64,000 bases of DNA from Pseudomonas sp. MF4836 (GTDB taxonomy: Bacteria > Pseudomonadota > Gammaproteobacteria > Pseudomonadales > Pseudomonadaceae), in NCBI RefSeq assembly GCF_002018875.1, contig NZ_MVOL01000001.1, positions 702,222 through 766,221 on the forward strand, in the 5' to 3' direction. Below the pieces are notes generated by a model. The model was not told the DNA's origin. It was given only the letters and a program-made list of their open reading frames with translations, and did no database searches. Within the stretch, counting starts at the first letter, position 1. Each line of letters begins with the position of its first letter. Below are positions 17,499 to 24,500 of the stretch, piece after piece. The position numbers and the translations under genes are program-made.

Positions 17499-18643
17499 GA
17501 GGGTTGCTCCGCACTGGCGACCGGGCTGTCCCAGAGGTTGCCCCAGGTAAAGCGCTGCTCGGTATCGGCCTCGACTGCCTGGCTCGGCAGGCGCGTGACC
17601 GGGAGCCGTGGCAGCACCTGTTCGCCGAAGCGGTAGGCCTCTTCGAGCAGGGGGAAGCCGGAGAGGATAAACACCTCGATACCGGCATCGGCGTATTCCT
17701 TCATGACCCGCTCTACGGTGTCCGGGCTGCCGACAATCGCGGTGCCCGGGCCGGGCCGCACCAGGCCGATGCCGGCCCACAGGTTGGGGTAGATCTCCAG
17801 GTCGCGGGCGTTCTGTGGCCGGCGTTCGCCGTGCAGCGCGGTCATGCGTGCCTGGCCCACCGAATCGGAATTCTTCGCCAGGGCCTGGCGGTTGGCGATG
17901 GCTTGATCGTCCATCCCGGCGTACAGCTCATCCACTGCGGCCCAGGCTTTTTCATCGGTGTCGCGCAGGATCACATACAGCCGGATACCAAAGCGCAGGG
18001 TGCGCCCATGGGCCGCCGCACGCTGGCGTACCTGGGCAATTTTCTCGGCGGCCTGGGGCGGGGTTTCGCCCCAGCTCAGGTAGGTGTCGACGTGTTTTGC
18101 GGCAATTTCCTGGGCCACCTCGGACGAGCCGCCAAACCACAGCGGCGGCGCATATTGCGGGCCGCCGGGCAGGGCCAGGCGCGCTTCGCGGATATCGAAA
18201 TACTCGCCCTTGAAGTTCACCGTCTCACCGGCCAGCAGCGGCTTGAGCACGCTCAGGAACTCGTCGCCCAGGGCATAGCGGCCGTCGTGGCTCATGTTCA
18301 GGCCGTAGGCGCCCAGGGTGTTGGCGTCACCGCTGACCACATTGAGCAGCAGCCGGCCCTTGGACAGGTGGCTGAAGGTCAGGGCCATCTTGGCCAGCAG
18401 GGTGGGCGAGATCAGCCCGGGCTGGATGGCGATCAGAAAGCGGAAATTTTCGGTAAAGGGAATCAGCGATGCCCCGAGAATCCAGGGGTCGTGGGCGCCC
18501 GTGGCCAGCAGGGCTCCGGTAAAGCCCAGGTGGTCGACGGCCCGCGCCACTTGTTGCAGGTAGGGGTAGGTCACCGCGCGCGAACCGCTGGCGGTCCAGG
18601 GCTGAGGGCCATCGGGGGCGGTCAGGTACCAATAGATTTCCAT
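17495..18643 (-). CDS. SsuD-like FMNH2-dependent alkanesulfonate monooxygenase (LLM class)
   Basis: A 382-residue luciferase-like monooxygenase of SsuD length. Typical elements are EIYWYLTAPDGP at the start, YPYLQQVARAVDHLGFTGAL, GRLLLNVVSGD and the C-terminal VFILSGFPLLEEAYRFGE. Such enzymes use reduced FMN and O2 to cleave a C-S bond and release sulfite. The start at 18643 is selected because AGGAGC lies 6 bases upstream; an ATG 6 codons earlier is inside the ribosome site. It begins 29 bases after the TonB receptor gene, so a shared transcript is likely. No flavin reductase gene lies nearby. Confidence 0.85.
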   Translation of the reverse strand: MEIYWYLTAPDGPQPWTASGSRAVTYPYLQQVARAVDHLGFTGALLATGAHDPWILGASLIPFTENFRFLIAIQPGLISPTLLAKMALTFSHLSKGRLLLNVVSGDANTLGAYGLNMSHDGRYALGDEFLSVLKPLLAGETVNFKGEYFDIREARLALPGGPQYAPPLWFGGSSEVAQEIAAKHVDTYLSWGETPPQAAEKIAQVRQRAAAHGRTLRFGIRLYVILRDTDEKAWAAVDELYAGMDDQAIANRQALAKNSDSVGQARMTALHGERRPQNARDLEIYPNLWAGIGLVRPGPGTAIVGSPDTVERVMKEYADAGIEVFILSGFPLLEEAYRFGEQVLPRLPVTRLPSQAVEADTEQRFTWGNLWDSPVASAEQPS

Positions 18644-18672
18644 GTGTTGCTCCTCGATCAATGACGAATGAA

Positions 18673-21198
18673 TTACCAGCGCGTGGTGACGGACAGCCCG
18701 AGGGTGCGTGGCTCGCCGTAGAAAATGGCGTTGCCGCCGTAGGAGACCGGCAACGAGTGATTGACGTATTTGCGGTCGGTGATGTTTTGCGAGTAGAGCG
18801 AGATTCGCAGTTTTTCGTCCTGTGACAGCCAGGCCAGGCTGGCATTGCCGAGGGCGAAGGCGTCTTCGCTCAGGGCCGGATCGGTCTGGTTGTTGGCGAA
18901 GTAGTACTGCTTGCTGCGGTAGCTCCAGTCGGTCTGCGGAATCAGGTAGCCGCCAATGCCCAGGGGGTAGCGATACTCCACACCAAAGGTGGCCGAGACG
19001 CTGGGGGCGCGGACAAAGCGATTGCCGGAAAAATCATCGCTGCCGGACTGGTAGTCGGTGAACTCGCTGTGCAGCAAGCCGATCCCGGCCTGCAGGTGCA
19101 GGCCGTCCACCGGCAGGGCTTCAATTTCCAGCTCGGCGCCGCGCAACTTGCCGCGGGCACCGTTGGTCAGGGTCGACAGCGCCCCGGTGCTGGTGCCGAC
19201 CACGGCATTGAGCTGGATGTCCTTGTAGTCGTAGTAGAAGACGCTGCCGTTGAGGTTCAGGCGGCCATCGAACCACTCGGACTTGAGCCCCAGTTCATAG
19301 GCCGAGAGGTACTCCGGGTCGACCGTGGCGACGCTGCCCTGGCTGGTGGCGCCGGTATTGAAGCCGCCGGAACGAAACCCCTTGGCGTAGCGCAGGTAGA
19401 CCCGGGCGTGATCGTTGAGCTGGTACTCGGGGGTCACGTCCCAGGTGAAGTCGTTCCAGGTCCGGCTTTCATCCTGGACCGCCGTGACCTGCAACGGGTT
19501 GCTGACACTGCTGCGCGACCACCAGCGGCTGGGGTCACTGAATTGCGCGCTGCCGACCGCCGCCACGCGGTTGAGGTCGATGTCTTTCTGTTCGCTGGTC
19601 CAGCGCAGCCCGGTGGTGATGCGCAATGGCTCGGTCACCTGCCAGGTGGTGCTGCCGAATACGGCGTAACTGGTGTTGCCTTGCTCGGTCTGGGTGTTGT
19701 TGAAGTAGGGCGTGAGGAAGCTGCCGTCGACGGCGGCGCGGGCTTCGGTGTAGTCGAGCTTTTCATGGAAGTAGTGCACCCCGGCGACCCAACTCAGGGT
19801 CTGTTCCTTGGGCGAGGCCAGGCGCAGCTCCTGGGACCACTGGCGGCTGTGCAGGTCGCGATAACCACGGGCCAGGTCGGCCGGGGTGTAGTCGCTGTCG
19901 CCGCGAATGGTGCGGGTGACATCCTCGAAGGCGCTGATCGAGGTCAGGGTCAGGTCCCCCAGTTGCCAGTTGAGGGTGGCCGAGCCGCCCTTGTGCTCCA
20001 GGTCATCCTTGCCGGCGAGGGTGTAGTCGACGTTGGTCCGCGACAGCCTGGGGCTATAGCCGAAGGCATTGGTGCCGTTCGCACCCCGGGCGAGGATCCC
20101 GGCGGTGCTGCCGTCGAGGCCATTGCCACGGCTCTTGAAGGTGCGGTAATGCAGGTTGAACACGCCGTCCAGGCTGTCGTTGAAGTTCACCGCCAGTTGC
20201 AGGCGCAGGGCGTCGTCCTGGGTATCGCCGCTGCGTCCGCCGCTGCTGTTGTCTTCCGCCAGGCCGTCGCGCTGGTTATGGCGGAACGACACCCGGCCGG
20301 CGATCTTGTCATCCACCAGCACGGTCCCGGCGGCGCCTTCCACCGTGCGGCTGGCATGGCTGCCGGCGTCGAGCTTGAGGTAGCCGGGGTTGTCCTTGAA
20401 GTCGGGTTTGCGCGACACGAAATTGATCGCGCCAGCGGTGGTGTTCTTGCCCCACAAGGTGCCCTGGGGGCCCTTGAGCACTTCCACCCGGTCCAGGTCG
20501 AACAGCGGAAAACTGGTGGCGTCGACGTTGTTCAGGTACACGTCGTCGAGGTAGATGCCCACCGGACTGACGGTATTGGCGCGCTGGTCACCGGTGCCGA
20601 TCCCGCGGATCCACCAGCGCGGTCGCTGGTTGTCGATGGTGGCGGATGAAGTGTTGGGGATGAAGCGGGTGATCTGGGTGGCACTGGCGCCGGCATTGGT
20701 GTCTTCGATCTTGCGCCCGCTGACCACGCTCATCGGCACCGGCACCCGTTGCAGGGCTTCCTCGCGTTTCTGCGCGGTCACCAGCACGCTTTCCAGGCGT
20801 GGGGTGCTGGCTTCGCTGCGGGGCGCAGGGCTGACGGTCGCGTCCGCCGCCGCAGTCGGCTGGCCCTGGATGCTCAGGGCGCCCGAGGCCTCACGCTGCA
20901 CGCGCAGGCCGGAACCCTTGAGGGCCCGTGAGAGTGCCTGTTGCAGGTCCAGGTCGCCGGTGATCGCCGGGCTGCTCAGGCCTTCCATCAGGTGCTGATC
21001 AAAGGCGATCAGTTGCCCGCTTTGCCGGGAGATCGCCAGCAGCACGCTGTTCAGCGGACCCGCCGCAATGGCGTAGTGCTGACGTTGCTCGGCGGCTTGC
21101 AGCGGCGCGGCCAGCATTGGCAGCAGCGGCGCTCCGGCCAGGGCAATGGCCAGGGTCAAGCGGTTCAGGGGGATGCGCACGCACGCGACATGGGGCAT
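18673..21198 (-). CDS. TonB-dependent receptor with N-terminal signalling (STN) domain
   Basis: An 841-residue outer-membrane receptor. After a signal peptide (ending APLQAAE) comes an STN domain, roughly residues 38-110, which in FecA-type transducers contacts the FecR anti-sigma protein. Then follow the plug (LESVLVTAQKREEAL, GIYLDDVYL, VEVLKGPQGTLWGKNTTAGA) and a 22-strand barrel ending in the aromatic TRW. It lies downstream of fecR and fecI homologues and directly upstream of the monooxygenase genes. That suggests it imports, and reports, the substrate that those genes use rather than a siderophore. The ATG at 21198 fits the signal peptide; the ribosome site is distant. Confidence 0.87.
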   Translation of the reverse strand: MPHVACVRIPLNRLTLAIALAGAPLLPMLAAPLQAAEQRQHYAIAAGPLNSVLLAISRQSGQLIAFDQHLMEGLSSPAITGDLDLQQALSRALKGSGLRVQREASGALSIQGQPTAAADATVSPAPRSEASTPRLESVLVTAQKREEALQRVPVPMSVVSGRKIEDTNAGASATQITRFIPNTSSATIDNQRPRWWIRGIGTGDQRANTVSPVGIYLDDVYLNNVDATSFPLFDLDRVEVLKGPQGTLWGKNTTAGAINFVSRKPDFKDNPGYLKLDAGSHASRTVEGAAGTVLVDDKIAGRVSFRHNQRDGLAEDNSSGGRSGDTQDDALRLQLAVNFNDSLDGVFNLHYRTFKSRGNGLDGSTAGILARGANGTNAFGYSPRLSRTNVDYTLAGKDDLEHKGGSATLNWQLGDLTLTSISAFEDVTRTIRGDSDYTPADLARGYRDLHSRQWSQELRLASPKEQTLSWVAGVHYFHEKLDYTEARAAVDGSFLTPYFNNTQTEQGNTSYAVFGSTTWQVTEPLRITTGLRWTSEQKDIDLNRVAAVGSAQFSDPSRWWSRSSVSNPLQVTAVQDESRTWNDFTWDVTPEYQLNDHARVYLRYAKGFRSGGFNTGATSQGSVATVDPEYLSAYELGLKSEWFDGRLNLNGSVFYYDYKDIQLNAVVGTSTGALSTLTNGARGKLRGAELEIEALPVDGLHLQAGIGLLHSEFTDYQSGSDDFSGNRFVRAPSVSATFGVEYRYPLGIGGYLIPQTDWSYRSKQYYFANNQTDPALSEDAFALGNASLAWLSQDEKLRISLYSQNITDRKYVNHSLPVSYGGNAIFYGEPRTLGLSVTTRW

Positions 21199-21235
21199 TT
21201 TTTTATCGATCCTGGTTGAGAGTGACTGCCGGGTT

Positions 21236-21259
21236 GACGGGGCAGCCCGGGTCATTTCC
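21236..21259 (-). promoter_or_regulatory. Candidate FecI-type promoter for the TonB receptor
   Basis: On the minus strand GGAAAT (21259-21254) is followed 16 bases later by TC (21237-21236), resembling the GGAAAT-N17-TC promoter described for E. coli fecA. It lies in the 91-base gap between fecR and the receptor start, where such a promoter is expected. Confidence 0.42.
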
Positions 21260-21289
21260 AGTCGCGGCTCAGATCGATTTGTTCCTAGC

Positions 21290-22240
21290 TTATGCCGGCT
21301 CGATATTCGCCCACAGGCGGCTGCGCCAAGTGACCCGGATCGGCGCGATGCTGGCGAGCATGTCCAGGGCCTGGTGGCTGTTATCCAGGGGGAACAGCCC
21401 GCTGACCCGCAGCCCGGCCACCGCCGGCGACAGGTGCAACAGGCCGGGGTGGTAAGGGCGCAAGGCGGCCACCACCTGCTCCAGGGGCAGGGCATCGGCT
21501 TCGAACAGCCCTTTGAGCCACAGGGTCTCGCTGTCGGGTGCGGGGCCGGTGTGCCAGGCGCCGTCGCGGCTCAAGCGAGCCCAGTGGCCGTGGGGCAGGG
21601 TGCGGCTGGCACTGGCGCCGTGCAGGCTCAGGTCGGCGTCCAGGGCGGCGACGTAACAGGCGCTGGCTTCCTGGCGCAACAACAGCCGCTGTTGCCGGGC
21701 CTCGACCCGCAGGTTGCCTGCCTGCAGGACAAACGCCCGTTGCGAGTGCTGGCGCACGTCCAGCAGCAATTGCCCGGCATGCAGGGTCAGGCCGCGCTCG
21801 GCGCCGTCGAAATGCGGGCTGATGCGGGAAGCGGCGTCGAGGGTCAGTTGGCTGCCATCGGGCAGCTGGAACTGGCTGCGCTCGCCGATCCCGGTGTACA
21901 GGTCACCCGGCCAGGCCAGGCCGGTACTGCCCAGGCGACTGAGCAATCCGGTGGTGACCGCCAGTCCCGCCAGGCCGAGGCTGGTGCGCAAGAACCGGCG
22001 GCGGCTGGAGGGTGCATCCAGGGCTTGCTGCAACTGCCGGGGGTTGAGATCGCGCAGCTTCGACGCCTGGATAAACCCCAGCTGCTGATTGATCCGCGCG
22101 ATGCATTCGGCGTGCTGCGGGCTGCGCGCCTGCCAGTCGAGAAACGCCGCGTGGCGCGCCTCATCGGCTTCGCCGGAATGGAGGAAGGCCAACCAGCGGG
22201 CGGCTTCGATCCGGATCTGTTGCTGCGAATCCGTACTCAT
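21290..22240 (-). CDS. FecR-family anti-sigma/signal transduction protein
   Basis: A 316-residue protein with the standard FecR order. There is a cytoplasmic sigma-binding N-terminus (EAARWLAFLHSGEADEARHAAFLDWQ), one membrane span near residues 84-103 preceded by RRRFLR (twin-arginine-like, as known for FecR export), and a periplasmic beta-rich domain (RSQFQLPDGSQLTLDAASRI). It passes the signal from the STN receptor to the sigma factor. The ATG at 22240 overlaps the sigma factor stop by four bases; the few codons upstream in frame belong to the neighbour. Confidence 0.9.
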   Translation of the reverse strand: MSTDSQQQIRIEAARWLAFLHSGEADEARHAAFLDWQARSPQHAECIARINQQLGFIQASKLRDLNPRQLQQALDAPSSRRRFLRTSLGLAGLAVTTGLLSRLGSTGLAWPGDLYTGIGERSQFQLPDGSQLTLDAASRISPHFDGAERGLTLHAGQLLLDVRQHSQRAFVLQAGNLRVEARQQRLLLRQEASACYVAALDADLSLHGASASRTLPHGHWARLSRDGAWHTGPAPDSETLWLKGLFEADALPLEQVVAALRPYHPGLLHLSPAVAGLRVSGLFPLDNSHQALDMLASIAPIRVTWRSRLWANIEPA

Positions 22241-22737
22241 TGCGCCAGGGCCTCCAGGCAACACAGATACGCCTGCTCCATATGCTGATGGACGCGGCTT
22301 TTGGAAATCCCCAGCTGACGCCCGATCTGTTCGTAGGTCATGCCGTCGAACAGGCTATGGATAAACGCCTGCCGCGCCTGATGCCCAAGGCCCTTGAGCA
22401 GGCGGTCCAACTGCAACAGGGTTTCGATCAGCATCGCGTGTTCCTGGGGGGAGGGCAGCTCGCTGTGAGGTTGCTCCTCCAGGGTCGCCAGGTACGCCCG
22501 CTCCAGGTCGGCCCGGCGCCAGTGATCGATCATCAGCCGTTTGGCGATGGTGGTCAGCAGCGCCCGGGGCTCGCGCACCGCGGCCAGATCCTCGATCCCC
22601 AGCAAGCGCATGAAGGCCTCGGCGGCAATGTCCTCGGCGCTGTCCTGGCAGCCCAGCAAACGGCTGACCCGAGCGCGCAACCAACCGTAGTTTTTGCTGA
22701 ACAGGCGGGTGAAATGATGATGGGATGTGCTGGGCAT
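22237..22737 (-). CDS. FecI-family ECF sigma factor
   Basis: A 166-residue ECF sigma factor with region 2 (AEDIAAEAFMRLLG, REPRALLTTIAKRLMIDHWRR) and a region 4 helix-turn-helix (FDGMTYEQIGRQLGISKSRVHQHM). It should direct RNA polymerase to the downstream receptor promoter once released by FecR. ATG at 22737 is used; a TTG three codons upstream cannot be excluded and no strong ribosome site is visible. Unlike the truncated FecI gene at the left edge, I see no Fur-box-like sequence upstream. Confidence 0.88.
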   Translation of the reverse strand: MPSTSHHHFTRLFSKNYGWLRARVSRLLGCQDSAEDIAAEAFMRLLGIEDLAAVREPRALLTTIAKRLMIDHWRRADLERAYLATLEEQPHSELPSPQEHAMLIETLLQLDRLLKGLGHQARQAFIHSLFDGMTYEQIGRQLGISKSRVHQHMEQAYLCCLEALAQ

Positions 22738-22799
22738 GGCAGGCAATCACGAGCAAGCGGACGGGCAATGTTGGCGAATGTGCTTGATTAAATAAAAGA

Positions 22800-22829
22800 A
22801 TAAAAAGTGTGAGGGTTATTACTTTTTAT
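22800..22829. repeat. AT-rich inverted repeat upstream of the FecI gene
   Basis: ATAAAAAGT (22800-22808) and ACTTTTTAT (22821-22829) are perfect 9-base arms around a 12-base loop, between the M20 hydrolase stop and the FecI start. It could be an operator for the fecIR promoter or part of an AT-rich terminator region of the M20 gene. Confidence 0.45.
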
Positions 22830-22884
22830 CCATGCGGAGGCTGCGTACCGCCCTGCATCGGGCAGCACGCGGCCCGGCAGCCCG

Positions 22885-24240
22885 CTACTTGTAGCCGTTG
22901 TTGGCGAGATAGGTCAGGGTCACCCGCGACAACGCGCGCACGCCCACTGGCAGGGCCTGGTCGTCCACCAGGAATTTGGGTGAGTGGTTGGGCCAGGCCT
23001 TGGCCGGGTCGATACCGTCGGGGGTGACGCCAAGGCCGAAAAACAGCGCCGGAATGCGCCGCGAGTATTCGGCGAAGTCGTCGGCGGCGTAGACCCCGGA
23101 ACCCAGGGTGACGGGCTTGCCCGACGAGGCTTCGAGCTGGGGCAGGAGTTTGTCCACCAGATCGGTGTTGTTGTAGCCGGCCGGGTAGCTGCCGGGGAGG
23201 ATCTCGACCTTGGCGCTGGCTCCGGCGCTTTCGGCGATTTTGCTGGCGGTGCGTTGCAGGCGGCTGATCACATCGTCGCGCTGGGCGTCGGTGAGGGTGC
23301 GCAGGGTGCCTTCCATGCGCACTTCGGCGGGGATGATGTTGCTGCGCACGCCGGCGTCGATCTTGCCGATGGAGATCACCGGGGCGGGCAGGGCCACCAG
23401 GTTCACCTGGCGGCTGGGGATGGTCTGCCAGCCGAGGATGATCTGCGCCGCCAGGGGGAAGGGGTCGATCCCAGCCCAGGGGAAGGCGCCGTGGGTCTGT
23501 TCGCCGGTGATGGTGGCGACGAAGTTGTCCGAGGCGGCGGTGGTGCGTTGGCGACTGACCGAAAGGGTGCCGGACACCCCCGGCCCCACGTGCAGGCCGA
23601 AGATCGCTTGCGGCGCCGGGTTGGCCAGCACCCCTTGTTCGATCATCAGCCGGGCGCCGCCGGTTTCTCCCACCGGCACGCCTTCTTCGGCCGGCTGGAA
23701 AATGAACTTGATGGTGCCGGGCAGGCTGTCCTTGTGCGCCGCCAGGACCTGGGCCACCCCCAGCACAATGGCGATGTGCGCATCGTGGCCGCAGGCGTGC
23801 ATGACCCCGACTTGCTTTCCGGCCTGGCTGAAGTCATTGCCGCTGTAGGCCTGGGTCACGGTCGAGGCGTAGGGCAGGCCGGTCTGCTCGGTGACCGGCA
23901 GCGCGTCCAGTTCGGAACGAATGGCCACCACCGGTCCCGGCTTGCCGCCGCGCAACAGCCCGACCACGCCGGTGTGGCCGATGTCGGTCTGCACTTCCAG
24001 GCCCAGCTCACGCAGGCGCGCGGCCACCAGCTTGGCAGTGCGCACTTCGCGGTTGCCCAGCTCCGGGTGTTGATGGATATCGTGGCGCAGCTCGATCAGT
24101 TGCGGGGTGGCCTGGCGGATATCCCGGTCGAGTGTCTGCAGGCGCTCGGCATCCACCACGGCGGCGCTGACGGTGTTGTGGAGCAGGGAGGAGAAAAGCA
24201 ATCCGGCGCTGATGCCGAGTCGGGCGAAAGAGTGATTCAT
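22885..24240 (-). CDS. Secreted M20 family amidohydrolase
   Basis: A 451-residue M20D-type metallohydrolase with a signal peptide (residues 1 to about 26, ending NTVSA). It shows the family's motifs: RHDIHQHPELGNRE, VMHACGHDAHIA (metal ligands), FQPAEEG with the catalytic glutamate, and the lid-domain sequence THGAFPWAGIDPFPLAAQI. Relatives deacylate N-acyl amino acids or cleave amide-linked conjugates. The periplasmic location is less usual than for the cytoplasmic hippurate hydrolases. It lies 260 bases downstream of the cobalamin-riboswitch receptor gene on the same strand. The ATG follows AGAGGCC. Confidence 0.85.
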   Translation of the reverse strand: MNHSFARLGISAGLLFSSLLHNTVSAAVVDAERLQTLDRDIRQATPQLIELRHDIHQHPELGNREVRTAKLVAARLRELGLEVQTDIGHTGVVGLLRGGKPGPVVAIRSELDALPVTEQTGLPYASTVTQAYSGNDFSQAGKQVGVMHACGHDAHIAIVLGVAQVLAAHKDSLPGTIKFIFQPAEEGVPVGETGGARLMIEQGVLANPAPQAIFGLHVGPGVSGTLSVSRQRTTAASDNFVATITGEQTHGAFPWAGIDPFPLAAQIILGWQTIPSRQVNLVALPAPVISIGKIDAGVRSNIIPAEVRMEGTLRTLTDAQRDDVISRLQRTASKIAESAGASAKVEILPGSYPAGYNNTDLVDKLLPQLEASSGKPVTLGSGVYAADDFAEYSRRIPALFFGLGVTPDGIDPAKAWPNHSPKFLVDDQALPVGVRALSRVTLTYLANNGYK

Positions 24241-24500
24241 GCAAGGCCTCTGGGTTGGAACGGCAGAGCCCGAAGTCGGGCGCAATGGCGTTAACGCAGA
24301 AAGCATGCCAGCCCGCTTGCTGGCCGCCAGGCTGGCGTCGCGGGGAGATGAGGCGTGGGGATGCACCAGGCGCAACAGCCGGTTGCTGATGGTCTGCTGC
24401 TCTTCCAGCAGCCAGCGCCGGGAACCTGCGGGGTCCCCGGTGCCTGGCTCGGGCGGCGTTAAACGTGCCCGAGGGTTGCCCGCTACAGCGTGACAGGCAC

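Noticed and set aside
15634..18643. Complete ssu sulfonate ABC transport operon
   Set aside because: No permease or ATPase gene is present among the overlapping genes, so it is not a full Ssu system.
19069..20649. 526-codon plus-strand frame within the TonB receptor gene
   Set aside because: Low-complexity Gly/Val/Ala-rich shadow of the receptor, which has full plug and STN motifs on the minus strand.
22984..24294. 436-codon plus-strand frame opposite the M20 hydrolase
   Set aside because: Shadow frame. The hydrolase on the minus strand has signal peptide and metal motifs.
24241..24500. Open frame upstream of, and in frame with, the M20 hydrolase, considered as an N-terminal extension or separate small gene
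   Set aside because: The signal peptide begins at 24240 with a ribosome site, and the upstream translation shows no family resemblance. The region holds short GC hairpins and nothing I can name.
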